DNA of 64,000 nt from a virus (IMGVR_UViG_3300042398_000969:62001-126000); one strand, 5' to 3'. Numbered from the stretch's first letter, positions 34,650 to 43,254 are shown. Numbers and translations are program-made. Notes: generated by a model from the letters alone, not told the origin.

Positions 34650-35105
34650 CTACTTTTTAATATTTGATTCTAAAATTTTGTAGATTTCGGTGAGCATGTC
34701 TAACTCAGACCTAGTTTTTCGGTAATCAAACTTGAATAATTTTGTAAAATATTCTCTGATCCTGTTTTGAGTGGTATCATTCATATAATATGCTTCATTA
34801 AAGAAATTCCACATATAATCATGATGTTGACCAGACTCCCTAAAGTGTATTGATTCTTTTTCGAAACTGTGTAAGACTTTTTTCCAACACCAATCAAAGT
34901 GTTGTTTTTGTTGTGCTTCAGTGATCACAACATCCGGACCCAAATAAGTTTCGTCTATAACATCATATAATGAGATAACAAAATCATAGAACAATTCAGT
35001 TTTCTCGTGAATGATATTATAGGCTTTATACCAAACCTCTGCTTGATTACGAAAATTTTCGGATGCAATAAACTCTAAATAACCTTCATCTTTTCTCATA
35101 TCCAT
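34650..35105 (-). CDS. Conserved hypothetical protein (151 aa)
   Basis: An all-helical protein rich in aromatics: YLEFIASENFRNQAEVWYKAYN, FVISLYDVIDETYLG, QQKQHFDWCWKKV and HHDYMWNFFNEAYY. The pattern suggests a compact helical bundle without an obvious active site. An alternative ATG lies two codons downstream (35099). Function unknown; related small proteins occur in other large phages. Confidence 0.65.
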   Translation of the reverse strand: MDMRKDEGYLEFIASENFRNQAEVWYKAYNIIHEKTELFYDFVISLYDVIDETYLGPDVVITEAQQKQHFDWCWKKVLHSFEKESIHFRESGQHHDYMWNFFNEAYYMNDTTQNRIREYFTKLFKFDYRKTRSELDMLTEIYKILESNIKK

Positions 35106-35148
35106 AACATACCTTTAATATAAGGATAAAAGAATCGAAAAAAAAGCG

Positions 35149-36432
35149 TTACTGAGTTTTTTTGTTGTATGAAAACATCTCCTTCATTCTATTAACTTCT
35201 TCGGAAATTACTTTAGATTCGTTAACATTTATTGATGGGGATGGATCTTTCACGTACATTGGGGCCTCTTTTTTTGCCTCTTCCTTTCTTTTAACCTTCT
35301 TGATCATCTTTTCTCCTAACTTGCTAGGGATAACGTTCCCTATACCTTCTTGGGCATTACCCATTTTGGTGTGACCCTTAAGAGACATTTCTAATCTTTC
35401 TTTAAACTTATCAGATGGTTCAACGTCATAATCTAAATCTTCTAAACCTCCGCCTCTGTTGTCAGCAATCTCATCAGCTTCGTCGCCGGTTGATTGTCTT
35501 GCTTCAACATCACCTTCGTTGTGACCAGGAAATTCTGGATTATCGTTACCATCAAATGTCAAATATTGTTTTATTTTCTTTTCTACATCTGAAAGCGCTT
35601 GATCGTTTTGTGATCCACTTTCTTTGTGTGCTTTTTGGAAAGCTGTTAAACCAGGTACAGCTTCGTTAACCATTTGTGAAATTAAATTAACAAGTTCAGC
35701 TTCAGTTAATCTAACTGATTTTTTAGACTCATACATACCACTTCCACATTCACACATCTCTTTACCACATGTTTCACAAATTTCAACTTCTTCTTCCATT
35801 GAAGACATTCCACTACCACACTCATAACAATCTTTCTCTTCTTCAACATCAAATTCTTTACCGTCAACAGTAAAAGAATCGCCACCATCTTCTTTAGCTT
35901 TTGCTAAAGCACCAGTAAATGCGTTACCTTCTTTGGTTTCAACCTTTTTAATTTTAATTTTAGATTTTAACTCTGGCATATCATAATCATCTAAGATATC
36001 AAAAACTCTACCTGCTGGGATTTTATCACCATACATTTCACACAATTCCTTAAGATCATCTTCAGCATCAGGTACAACGTCACCAGCTTTTTTTGCTAGC
36101 TTCATTACTTGATCCATTGTAAAATGACCCTTATGTTCTTTTGATGTTTCTTTAATATTTTCCATGTTATCTAATTTTTCTGACATTGCGTCTAATTCGT
36201 CGAACGTTGGTTCTTGACCTGGTTCGATTATTAATTCTTGTTCTGGGTGTTTTTCTTCGTAACCTAATTTTTTTTCTTCAGCCTCTTCTTGAGTCTGACA
36301 AACTTCAATTGGTTCGCCCTTTTTATTTTTTATGATATAAACTTCTTTAGAGTCTGTATTCTCTAAAATAGCTCTTTTAACCTCTCTTCTTATGGTTTCT
36401 TCAATTATATCTTTTAATTTAATGTTTTCCAT
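35149..36432 (-). CDS. Acidic protein with zinc-ribbon cysteines (427 aa)
   Basis: An acidic, largely disordered protein. It starts with a coiled segment (IIEETIRREVKRAILE). In the middle CYECGSGM and CETCGKEMCECGSGM give several CxxC pairs, likely metal-binding. A VRLTEAELVNLISQMVNEA segment recurs in large-phage proteins of this type. The C-terminus (GEKMIKKVKRKEEAKK, NESKVISEEVNRMKEMF) is charged. It lies 1 bp from the DUF5661/ParB-like gene. A scaffold, prohead or internal virion role is possible but unproven. Confidence 0.6.
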   Translation of the reverse strand: MENIKLKDIIEETIRREVKRAILENTDSKEVYIIKNKKGEPIEVCQTQEEAEEKKLGYEEKHPEQELIIEPGQEPTFDELDAMSEKLDNMENIKETSKEHKGHFTMDQVMKLAKKAGDVVPDAEDDLKELCEMYGDKIPAGRVFDILDDYDMPELKSKIKIKKVETKEGNAFTGALAKAKEDGGDSFTVDGKEFDVEEEKDCYECGSGMSSMEEEVEICETCGKEMCECGSGMYESKKSVRLTEAELVNLISQMVNEAVPGLTAFQKAHKESGSQNDQALSDVEKKIKQYLTFDGNDNPEFPGHNEGDVEARQSTGDEADEIADNRGGGLEDLDYDVEPSDKFKERLEMSLKGHTKMGNAQEGIGNVIPSKLGEKMIKKVKRKEEAKKEAPMYVKDPSPSINVNESKVISEEVNRMKEMFSYNKKTQ

Positions 36433-36433
36433 A

Positions 36434-37495
36434 CTAGATAAATATACCTTTAATCTGATTTAATACTAAATTGTTTACTTCTTTATGTGATAATCCGTAT
36501 TTTTTTGCTGTTTCTTTTATCGCTATTTTAATTTCTTCTGATTCTAGCAATTCAAGGGCACTCATATCACCCTGAGTACAATATGGATATTTTTTACACT
36601 TATCTTTTATCTTAACAAATTTACCACCTGGACCACCCCATTTAGGGAAATTCTTATCTTTAACCGCTCTACCCTTATAAATGGTATCTGGGCCACCAAT
36701 ACTTAATGGACTCTTACGTCCCTTGGTACCACCGAATAATGGTACATCATATGAACCGGAAGAACTAGCATCAGTTATCTCATCCAGTTCCTCTTCCTCA
36801 TTCATGTTATGTATTTTATTGACTACAGTTTTTTTACCTCCGAAAGCAGGGGCACTAAATGCACCGGCTGAATCAGCACCAGTCATTTCTTTAGTCTCCA
36901 TTTTTTTTAACTTAGTGTAGTATGTTGGATCTTCCCATAAATGATCCATTACAATTTCTTTGGCTTTATCCTTATCATCAGTATGTTCCATCTCAACTGG
37001 TATACCAATGGCTACTTGTCTTTTAAGAGATTGAACCATATTATCAATATGATAATAACCTTTAGCGTCATGCTTTTTTGCAATTTGGATTAAAGATTTA
37101 TTATCAGCATTACCACCTTTTAATAAATTAGAGCTATCCGATTCTTCATCTAATTTAACAACCCACAATTTGGGGTTTATTCCGTTTTTTACTAGGCCGG
37201 CCAATCTGGTGTTGCCACCTACCAAATCATAATCATCCTCATTAAACTTAACCACGATTGGTATTTCTACCACACCCTTTTCAAACGCCACCTCAAATCT
37301 TTCCTTTTTATCTTCTTCTAAGCTATCAAAATCTAAATTAACATTACCTAATACATCTTTAATTGCTTCGTAATTTGTTATTTCAAAATTATTTTGCGCA
37401 ATATCTAACCACCCCTTCTTACCCATCTCTTCGAATTCCGGGTAACGGATCGCTTCATTCCACTCTCGTTTAAAATTAGGTTTTGAATATTTCAT
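36434..37495 (-). CDS. ParB/sulfiredoxin-like plus DUF5661-like protein (353 aa)
   Basis: Residues about 60-120 (GVVEIPIVVKF, DYDLVGGNTRLAGLVKNGI) resemble a ParB/sulfiredoxin-like core, in which GGNTRL is the nucleotide-binding turn. Residues about 138-205 (IAKKHDAKGYY, VEMEHTDDKDKAKEIVMDHLWEDPTYYTKL) match DUF5661, seen in phage structural and maturation proteins. Two Gly-Ser-rich spots (GADSAGAFSAPAFGG; ASSSGSYDVPLFGG) could be processing or flexible linker sites. The C-terminus has KYPYCTQGD and a helix. Its start overlaps the stop of the 79-aa gene as TAATG. Role unknown; DNA contact or virion assembly are options. Confidence 0.65.
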   Translation of the reverse strand: MKYSKPNFKREWNEAIRYPEFEEMGKKGWLDIAQNNFEITNYEAIKDVLGNVNLDFDSLEEDKKERFEVAFEKGVVEIPIVVKFNEDDYDLVGGNTRLAGLVKNGINPKLWVVKLDEESDSSNLLKGGNADNKSLIQIAKKHDAKGYYHIDNMVQSLKRQVAIGIPVEMEHTDDKDKAKEIVMDHLWEDPTYYTKLKKMETKEMTGADSAGAFSAPAFGGKKTVVNKIHNMNEEEELDEITDASSSGSYDVPLFGGTKGRKSPLSIGGPDTIYKGRAVKDKNFPKWGGPGGKFVKIKDKCKKYPYCTQGDMSALELLESEEIKIAIKETAKKYGLSHKEVNNLVLNQIKGIFI

Positions 37496-37734
37496 TACTT
37501 AACACTCTTTAATGCAGATTCCCAGAAGCCTTTTCTTTGCCATAAGGTTTTAAAAAGTTCAACCACAACTTTGGTAGATAAATCTATAATCTTATCATCG
37601 ATTTTTCTAACCCCAAGTTCTTTCTGAATTATTTTAACAACAATATCATGAGCTTTAGTTGTATCTAAAAAGTTTGTGATCTCTTTCTTGACGATCTTTT
37701 CAATTTCTTTTTTGTCTTCGTTATTTAAAGCCAT
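37495..37734 (-). CDS. Conserved small helical phage protein (79 aa)
   Basis: A charged helical protein: KKEIEKIVKKEITNFLD, IVVKIIQKELGVR and a final VVELFKTLWQRKGFWESAL. The 'LWQR+.FW' ending recurs in small proteins next to DUF5661-type genes of T4-like environmental phages. It is coupled to the following gene by TAATG. Function unknown. Confidence 0.7.
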   Translation of the reverse strand: MALNNEDKKEIEKIVKKEITNFLDTTKAHDIVVKIIQKELGVRKIDDKIIDLSTKVVVELFKTLWQRKGFWESALKSVK

Positions 37735-37736
37735 TT

Positions 37737-38225
37737 TTAATTAGTTTTTCTAGTATTCATCATTTCATTAACCACATCTTCGAATGTGTGTTGAAACTTA
37801 TTTAACTTCTCAATTATTACCGTTGTTTCGTCATTTAACATTAACATGTCAGAATTGATATATATACCTCTATCTTCTCCAGCAATAAACACAAACCCTA
37901 AGTCTTCGCTTATTGATCCGTCTAATCTAATGCTGTTTGTGTATATATTAAATCCCTCCTCAAACGTAGCTATTTCACTAACCTGAGTTTTAAAGTTCTC
38001 AATTAATTGGTTTAGGGCATTCTTTTCCTCATCACTAATATTAAGATCTTCTTGATCAGCGCTGTGGACTTTGATTTCAACATTATTGTTTAGAACTAAA
38101 TTGTTTACTTTCTCTTCTTCTTCTTCTTTTAGGGTTGCTTTTGATGCTGTATTTTCGTTAAGGGTTCTCATTGTATTGAGCATCCTTTTTATACCATCAT
38201 ATCCTAGATTCTGCTTGTTTGACAT
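37737..38225 (-). CDS. Conserved hypothetical protein (162 aa)
   Basis: The N-terminus ([24 protein letters not shown]) is an amphipathic helix, followed by an acidic linker and an alpha/beta region with VFIAGEDRGIYINSDML. An in-frame TTG at 38234 would add three residues; the ATG at 38225 was preferred. Its first 29 bp overlap the end of the amidase-like gene. Function unknown. Confidence 0.6.
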   Translation of the reverse strand: MSNKQNLGYDGIKRMLNTMRTLNENTASKATLKEEEEEKVNNLVLNNNVEIKVHSADQEDLNISDEEKNALNQLIENFKTQVSEIATFEEGFNIYTNSIRLDGSISEDLGFVFIAGEDRGIYINSDMLMLNDETTVIIEKLNKFQHTFEDVVNEMMNTRKTN

Positions 38226-38811
38226 TTTCTTCAAATATATTAAAATTAAACGAAGGGTTTATATCTGTATAAATATCAAAGAAATTCGATTTACTGACTA
38301 TTCCATCAATGTTTTTTGCGTTTTCGATATACCCAGACGATGGTACGCAACGATATGTTATGCTGTAATTGATACATAATACGAAACAAAGCTCCGCTAA
38401 TGCGTTTAATTGGGCTTCTGTGTACACATCCCAGTAAAAGTAACCCCTCCATCCTCTGATGTGCGGGGTGCCCCTAAATGGATCGTTAATCCAATTATTG
38501 TATATTCCTGTGATTGTGTTTCTATTAAGCCATCCAAGGTTCTCGACGGCTATTTTGATTTGCTTTCGATCTATACTAGTGTTGTCAAAAGTAGTTGAAC
38601 TATATTCGGGCTCCAGTATTTTATAAATCTTACCAGCTTTTGTAATGCAAAAATGAGGGATGTCATCATAATTCCCATTTCTTCTATATTTTAACATTTT
38701 AATGAAATCATCATACTTTCTTTTAGTATCATATAAAAGGATCTGTGATTTCTTATATTTTTTTCTTTTTGTATTCGGTTTAAAAGCTTCTGCGTCTAGA
38801 ATTTCTAACAT
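38197..38811 (-). CDS. N-acetylmuramoyl-L-alanine amidase-like endolysin
   Basis: The 204-aa region from the ATG at 38811 resembles a diverged amidase_2 / PGRP domain: [16 protein letters not shown] as the first metal-site strand, [10 protein letters not shown] as the second conserved strand, a [22 protein letters not shown] segment matching the 'W.G...PYT..Q..AL..L' helix, and CINYSIT as the strand after it. Such enzymes cleave the amide between N-acetylmuramic acid and L-alanine in peptidoglycan at lysis. The second metal ligands are not certain. The reading frame stays open upstream to 38892 but lacks a better ATG. An adjacent Pro-Thr-rich frame leads into it and may be its true N-terminus (see the entry at 38783-39019). 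Confidence 0.65.
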   Translation of the reverse strand: MLEILDAEAFKPNTKRKKYKKSQILLYDTKRKYDDFIKMLKYRRNGNYDDIPHFCITKAGKIYKILEPEYSSTTFDNTSIDRKQIKIAVENLGWLNRNTITGIYNNWINDPFRGTPHIRGWRGYFYWDVYTEAQLNALAELCFVLCINYSITYRCVPSSGYIENAKNIDGIVSKSNFFDIYTDINPSFNFNIFEENVKQAESRI

Positions 38812-39019
38812 TTCTTTGTATTGTTTTGTAACCACCAATAATAATTCTTGGTGTGTCCCCAACAAAAGGTGTTGGTTCTGGCGTTTCAGTTAGTGTAGGC
38901 GTCGGTGAGGGTGTCTCGGTTGGTAATATTGTGCTTGTTGGCTCCGGAGTACTAGTTGGTGTACTTGTTGGAGTTTCCGTGGGTAAAGGAGTTTCTGTAG
39001 GTGTGGGACTCGTTATGAT
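38783..39019 (-). other. Start-less Pro-Thr-rich frame reachable by a -1 shift on A10
   Basis: From an A10 run (coding strand, 39028-39019) to a TAA at 38782 an open frame of about 79 codons reads [20 protein letters not shown]... then [20 protein letters not shown] and a short basic end. It is bounded upstream by a TGA in the same frame directly before TTTAAAAAAAAAA and has no ATG, GTG or TTG before the Pro-Thr stretch. The only entry is a -1 slip from the 414-aa membrane-protein gene, whose own stop follows the A-run by one codon. Its Pro-Thr composition matches the linkers of six virion proteins in this window, so it is very likely translated. A +1 change in the following ACAAAAC region would run into the amidase frame as [13 protein letters not shown]. 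Confidence 0.6.
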
Positions 39020-40257
39020 TTTTTTTTTAAATCATCTTCTTCTTGATCTTGTTCTACTTCTTCATAAAGGTGGTCTCTCCAAAAACTATCGTCGGTATTT
39101 TCAGATACAGGTTCTTCAACCTTTTCATCAAAATACTCCTTAACTGATTCATCAATATTATATTTTTCTACTTCCTCTGGTGTTGCAAATGGTTCTGGAA
39201 CTACCCCATCAAACTCCTCATTCATATCTAAATCTCTTTCATATTCCTGTTGGTTCATTTCCATTATTTCTTCATCAGATAATGATGGAATATATTCTTC
39301 CTGGAAAATATTTGTTGGTTCGGGAGTTATAGTGGAAAAATTTTGTTGAATTTCTTCTTCTGTTGGTTCTTGTTGTAAAATATTTTCTATTTCTTCGTCA
39401 GTAAAAAATGGCGGTTCGTCTTCTAAACCATCCATGAGTGTAACGTCCCAATCAGAAACATCTTCTTTATCTTCTTTAATTAACGGATTATCAAATGGTT
39501 CATTATATAGACCTAGCTCTTCATCATTCTTCATCATCTCAGCCAATAGTTCACCACGTTTTTCACGTTCAGCATCAAAATCATTGATGTGGGTATGTTT
39601 CTCTCTTACTTCATCACTGTATCTTTGTGCAGCTTGTTTTAACGCTTCATTTGGTGGATTTGGATTCAACAAATGCTTTTCTAAAATCTCTAAATCGTTT
39701 TGTGATAATTTTAATCTATTAGTTTCATCAGCAATATCTGCAGATGGAACATTATCTTGAATCTTTTTATCTATATTATCTCCTTTAAGTCTGTCTTCTT
39801 CTGTAAACTGAACTAGCATGTGAAGAAAAGAAAGTGAAATTATTGGTAACATACCACCAGCAAAAAATGCTAGAAATCTTTTATGACCTACAAAATCAGT
39901 TGGATCAACTCCCATGAATTCAACAAATGGTGAAACTAATCCAACCCAATCTTTAAATGATTGAGCATTTATATCAATATATGAATAGGCAAAATATATA
40001 TTACCTATAAATTGAACAATGGTTACAATAGCAAACGGGAAATAAACTTTCTTACCCATATTTGCTGATATTGCAGCTAATGCTGATAATGCAGCTATCT
40101 CAATACCAATAGACAAATATATCGACCAGCTAACTGGATTAGATATACCATACCATTTAGTAACGTGCGAGATAGAAACAATTGCCACGGTAATGATCGG
40201 AACCAAGAACGCGGCAATTATTAATGTCTTATAATTTTTTTCTAACCAATTTTTCAT
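39013..40257 (-). CDS. Multi-pass membrane protein with acidic tail (414 aa)
   Basis: The N-terminal 150 residues have four probable transmembrane helices: [59 protein letters not shown] and [21 protein letters not shown]. The remaining 260 residues are acidic and probably cytoplasmic or periplasmic, ending EEDDLKKKS at an A10 tract. Start overlaps the stop of the 97-aa gene as ATGA. The topology would suit a holin-like or virion-associated envelope protein, but I do not recognise the family. The terminal A-run creates a frameshift opportunity into a Pro-Thr-rich extension. Confidence 0.65.
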   Translation of the reverse strand: MKNWLEKNYKTLIIAAFLVPIITVAIVSISHVTKWYGISNPVSWSIYLSIGIEIAALSALAAISANMGKKVYFPFAIVTIVQFIGNIYFAYSYIDINAQSFKDWVGLVSPFVEFMGVDPTDFVGHKRFLAFFAGGMLPIISLSFLHMLVQFTEEDRLKGDNIDKKIQDNVPSADIADETNRLKLSQNDLEILEKHLLNPNPPNEALKQAAQRYSDEVREKHTHINDFDAEREKRGELLAEMMKNDEELGLYNEPFDNPLIKEDKEDVSDWDVTLMDGLEDEPPFFTDEEIENILQQEPTEEEIQQNFSTITPEPTNIFQEEYIPSLSDEEIMEMNQQEYERDLDMNEEFDGVVPEPFATPEEVEKYNIDESVKEYFDEKVEEPVSENTDDSFWRDHLYEEVEQDQEEDDLKKKS

Positions 40258-40547
40258 TTAGACTCTTGTTCTTTTTTTAGATTCTCTTTAACAATAAAAT
40301 GTAGTTCCATTAATTGCGGACCTCTATCTTTTTGTGTAATCCAATTATCATAAAAACTATGAATTGCTATCTTTTCGTTTTTATGTGCTATCTTAATACT
40401 ATCCATCATAGCAGTATTTTGTTTTTCAATTTTTTCTAACTTACTAATTTTACTTGAACTAGCACAAGATCTAAAAAAGAAAACAACTGTTAAAAATATC
40501 AGTATCTGTAGTTTATATGTTTTGATTAATTCTATTAACTTTTTCAT
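40254..40547 (-). CDS. Small single-pass membrane protein (97 aa)
   Basis: The N-terminus has a transmembrane helix (LQILIFLTVVFFFRSCASS) followed by a helical, charged domain (SKLEKIEKQNTAMMDSIKIAH) likely to form a coiled coil outside the membrane. This resembles i-spanin-like or holin-associated proteins, though no family can be named. A TATTTATA lies 13 bp upstream but is also the last codons of the sigma-factor gene. Confidence 0.6.
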   Translation of the reverse strand: MKKLIELIKTYKLQILIFLTVVFFFRSCASSSKISKLEKIEKQNTAMMDSIKIAHKNEKIAIHSFYDNWITQKDRGPQLMELHFIVKENLKKEQESK

Positions 40548-40559
40548 AATGTTATATTG

Positions 40560-41372
40560 TTATAAATATTTTAGGAGAGAAAAGCTCTCGTTTCTTAATT
40601 TTTTTATTGCTTTATCTTTTAATTGACGAATCCTTTCTTTGGTGCAACCAAACTCTTCACCAAGATCCTCTAAGTTTTTTTCTGTACCCATCAATCCAAA
40701 GTAACCATCAATGATTGCTCTTTCTCTTTCATCTAGAAAAGACATCATGTAATTAATTCTGTGTTTAAGATCCTCCGCACTATTCGCTATTGTATCTGGT
40801 AATTCGGCGTTTGGATTTGCAATGATCTCAACCAAAGTATCACCATCCTCATTAATCTCTCTAAATAAATCAATTGTAGATGGTATACCTGTTAATGGAA
40901 CTTCAGAATATTCAATAAAATATTTGTCCTCATCTTTTGCAATTTCTTTCTTTGCCTTTTGTGCATCTTGAATAATGTTAGATGGAACTCTAATTGTTCT
41001 TGAGTATTCATTTAATGAATATAATATTTGTTGTTTTATCCACCACACAGCATATGAAATGAATTTAAAACCAGAAGTCACATCAAACCTTTCTATTGCT
41101 TTGATTAATCCAATATTTCCTTCGGATATTAAATCACTAATATCTAATCCTTGATTTTGATACGTTTTGGCAACCGAAATAACAAAACGTAAGTTTCCTT
41201 CTACAACCTCATCTGTTAACTTCTGTCGATCAGCTTTCGTCAGACTCTTGTTTTCTTTTAAACTTTTGAAAATTTCATACTCTCTTTCGTGAGTAATAAC
41301 AGGGATTTTCTTTAAATCCTTTAAGTAGTACTGAATTTCTTCAGTTTTAACGATGGGTGCAGTCTTCTTCAT
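40560..41372 (-). CDS. Sigma-70 family RNA polymerase sigma factor
   Basis: A 270-aa sigma factor. Region 1.2 begins IQYYLKDLKKIPVITHEREYEI. Region 2 holds NLRFVISVAKTYQNQGLDISDLISEGNIGLIKAIERFD and ISYAVWWIKQQI, including the -10 recognition helix. After a short region 3, region 4 has EDLGEEFGCTKERIRQLKDKAIKKLR, the -35 helix-turn-helix. It has the layout of primary-type sigma factors of Bacteroidota without a long N-terminal extension. It probably directs host RNA polymerase to phage promoters, as T4 gp55 does for late genes, though it is far closer to RpoD than gp55 is. Target promoters are unknown. Confidence 0.93.
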   Translation of the reverse strand: MKKTAPIVKTEEIQYYLKDLKKIPVITHEREYEIFKSLKENKSLTKADRQKLTDEVVEGNLRFVISVAKTYQNQGLDISDLISEGNIGLIKAIERFDVTSGFKFISYAVWWIKQQILYSLNEYSRTIRVPSNIIQDAQKAKKEIAKDEDKYFIEYSEVPLTGIPSTIDLFREINEDGDTLVEIIANPNAELPDTIANSAEDLKHRINYMMSFLDERERAIIDGYFGLMGTEKNLEDLGEEFGCTKERIRQLKDKAIKKLRNESFSLLKYL

Positions 41373-41410
41373 GTAAAGGTTATTATTATGCTAAAATAAG
41401 TAAAAAAAAT

Positions 41411-41860
41411 CTATTTTCCAAATTCATCCAGAAAATTCTTTTCTCCCTCTGTTAGACTTTCAATACCGCTAGCTTGGATCTTCTCTAAAATCTCATCTAG
41501 GTCATAGTTTGTGTCAAGATAGGTTATTCTGATTTTAATGGGTGTTTCGTCTTCCTTACTTGTTTCGGCTGGTTTGAAAATAAAATTACTCAAACTTTCT
41601 GGTAATTCAGCAAAAAATACTTTGTCTTTTTCAAACATTAAATAAAATTTAATATGCTCAATGGCTAAAGTTTCTTTAACGTCTTTTATTAGCTCTTTCC
41701 TATCCTTTTCAGAATCGAAAATAATAACACAATTACCGCCACTTTCAATAACGAATTTAATACCAGATTCTGATACCTTAGTAAAATGTTCTAGACAGAA
41801 GAATTCCAGATCTTCATGATCTTCAAACGCACCAAAAATGAAAAGAATGTATGAACCCAT
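41411..41860 (-). CDS. Conserved hypothetical protein with DUF6576-like tail
   Basis: A 149-aa alpha/beta protein (SYILFIFGAFEDHEDLEFF, VIESGGNCVIIFDSE) whose last 25 residues, YDLDEILEKIQASGIESLTEGEKNFLDEF, match the C-terminal motif of DUF6576-type proteins common in Bacteroidota. An upstream TTG at 41866 is in frame; the ATG at 41860 was preferred. Function unknown. It precedes the sigma-factor gene. Confidence 0.65.
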   Translation of the reverse strand: MGSYILFIFGAFEDHEDLEFFCLEHFTKVSESGIKFVIESGGNCVIIFDSEKDRKELIKDVKETLAIEHIKFYLMFEKDKVFFAELPESLSNFIFKPAETSKEDETPIKIRITYLDTNYDLDEILEKIQASGIESLTEGEKNFLDEFGK

Positions 41861-41905
41861 ACCCAAATATAGGTATTAAATTCATTTTAATACAGAGAAA
41901 TTGTA

Positions 41906-42550
41906 TTATTTTTTACTACCTATTTTCCAGTAGATACCGCCGCCAAGGTATGGTGTAAATGAGCCGCTTATTCTATCTGGGCCAACTGTGTTTTCAATAC
42001 CACCACTTATTCTATAAATTCTATCTCGTTTGTCTTTGATTATAAAGCCAAGACCAAGAAGTCTTACGTAGTTAGGGTCATCAAACTTAGAGTCAAAGCC
42101 AAAATAATAAGTTGTTTTACGTGGCTCCGGTGTATATACTGTATCTCTAACAGTTGTTTGTTTAACTTTTGCATCTATTTTCCTAGACACAATTTTGTTC
42201 TGTGAAATTTCATCAGTTACAGCAACAGTACCTTGATTATTCGGTAAAACCAATAAATCTTTATGTTCTGTTTTAGCTGTATATATTTTTAAAATTTCAG
42301 CAGTATCAACCTTCTGCATTACCGGTACTTCTACCAATTTTTCAACCTGAACCTCAACTTCGACTGGAACTTCAACCTCCACCTCAACCTCCATCTCTAC
42401 GGTATCGTGGACTGGATACGGAATTGAATCAATTCTGTGAAGGTATTCAACTCTGTTTGGCATTATTCCTTTTGGGTTAATAGCTACCAACGCTGTTGAT
42501 GCTGTTAATACCAAAATTATTATGTTTCGAATGTCTAGGTATTTCTTCAT
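41906..42550 (-). CDS. Envelope protein with Glu-Val linker and beta-rich C-terminus
   Basis: The 214-aa protein has an N-terminal hydrophobic segment (IIILVLTASTALVAINP), a long alternating Glu-Val-Pro linker (MEVEVEVEVPVEVEVQVEKLVEVPV is only summarised here as EV and EVPV units, residues about 52-75), then a beta-rich C-terminus (YYFGFDSKF, YVRLLGLGFIIKD, PYLGGGIYWKIG) reminiscent of outer-membrane beta strands. It may span the periplasm. It lies with the spanin-like pair at 42552-43233. I do not recognise the family. Confidence 0.55.
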   Translation of the reverse strand: MKKYLDIRNIIILVLTASTALVAINPKGIMPNRVEYLHRIDSIPYPVHDTVEMEVEVEVEVPVEVEVQVEKLVEVPVMQKVDTAEILKIYTAKTEHKDLLVLPNNQGTVAVTDEISQNKIVSRKIDAKVKQTTVRDTVYTPEPRKTTYYFGFDSKFDDPNYVRLLGLGFIIKDKRDRIYRISGGIENTVGPDRISGSFTPYLGGGIYWKIGSKK

Positions 42551-42551
42551 T

Positions 42552-42971
42552 TTATTTAAGTAATAACATTGATGTTGCTATAACACCAACAAATGAACCA
42601 ATCTTATACAAAAAAGTCTTTCTTCTTTGCCCCTTCAACTCTTTTAATAAGCCGTCAGATTTAGCCCTTTCTAAAGAAAATTGTTCGTCTTTCTTTGAAA
42701 TGATAAGTTCTAGATTACTTATTTTTTGATCTTTTAAGGTGTCTTTTTGTTTAAATAGATTAATTTGATCGTCTTTTAAACTGATTACTTTTTTCAATTC
42801 AGCGATTTCTAGCTTAGCACCATCATAACGAAGTAGATCTTGGTATACTAATCTAGCAACTCTTGTTGATAAGACCACCTTAGTTGTATCTTGCTTATTT
42901 AGAGTATCTGTCTGTGAATAACTGCTCAAGCTCAGTGTTACCAATAGTGTTAACAATATTAACTTTTTCAT
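42552..42971 (-). CDS. Periplasmic coiled-coil protein with C-terminal membrane anchor
   Basis: A 139-aa protein with a clear signal peptide (MKKLILLTLLVTLSLSSYSQ), a DLLRYDGAKLEIAEL block, a long coiled coil, and a C-terminal transmembrane helix (IGSFVGVIATSMLLL). Its first 77 bp overlap the end of the 112-aa gene in a different frame, as in Rz/Rz1-type spanin pairs. However, the o-spanin partner is normally a short lipoprotein and no lipobox Cys is present here. It probably acts at lysis or in envelope contact. Confidence 0.6.
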   Translation of the reverse strand: MKKLILLTLLVTLSLSSYSQTDTLNKQDTTKVVLSTRVARLVYQDLLRYDGAKLEIAELKKVISLKDDQINLFKQKDTLKDQKISNLELIISKKDEQFSLERAKSDGLLKELKGQRRKTFLYKIGSFVGVIATSMLLLK

Positions 42972-43233
42972 CTGTTTCGTTTTTAATTAAGGTTATGTTT
43001 TTAGTCACGTTATTGATGTTTGCATCAACTTTATTAATGTCTTTATCAATTGTAACAATTTGTTCGGTTAATTTTTCATTAATTACCTGAACAGAATCAA
43101 TCTCATTTTGGATTGAATCAATTTTAGCATTATAGCCGGCCACATCGGTTTTGATACCACTTCCTTGGAAAATGCTATAAGCCGCTAAACAAGCTATTAA
43201 AACTAGTAAAATGTTGGTTTTATTAATTTTCAT
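42895..43233 (-). CDS. Spanin-like protein (single TM plus coiled coil)
   Basis: A 112-aa protein with one N-terminal transmembrane helix (NILLVLIACLAAYSIFQ) and a periplasmic coiled coil (SIQNEIDSVQVINEKLTEQIV...NNVTKNITLI), ending ELEQLFTDRYSK. This topology is that of an i-spanin (Rz) subunit, which bridges inner and outer membranes at lysis. Overlap with the downstream secreted coiled-coil gene supports the spanin reading. The TATTTATA motif at 43247 lies 13 bp upstream. Confidence 0.6.
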   Translation of the reverse strand: MKINKTNILLVLIACLAAYSIFQGSGIKTDVAGYNAKIDSIQNEIDSVQVINEKLTEQIVTIDKDINKVDANINNVTKNITLIKNETDEKVNIVNTIGNTELEQLFTDRYSK

Positions 43234-43246
43234 CTTTATGTTTTAC

Positions 43247-43254
43247 TATAAATA
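43247..43254 (-). promoter_or_regulatory. TATTTATA motif upstream of the spanin-like gene
   Basis: Coding-strand TGTATTTATAGTA, 13 bp before the ATG at 43233 and directly downstream of a terminator hairpin. Confidence 0.45.

Noticed and set aside
38811-38865. TTG-initiated extension of the amidase-like gene
   Set aside because: The extra 18 residues lie in the frame opposite to the Pro-Thr frame and show no family similarity; the ATG at 38811 or entry by frameshift is more plausible.
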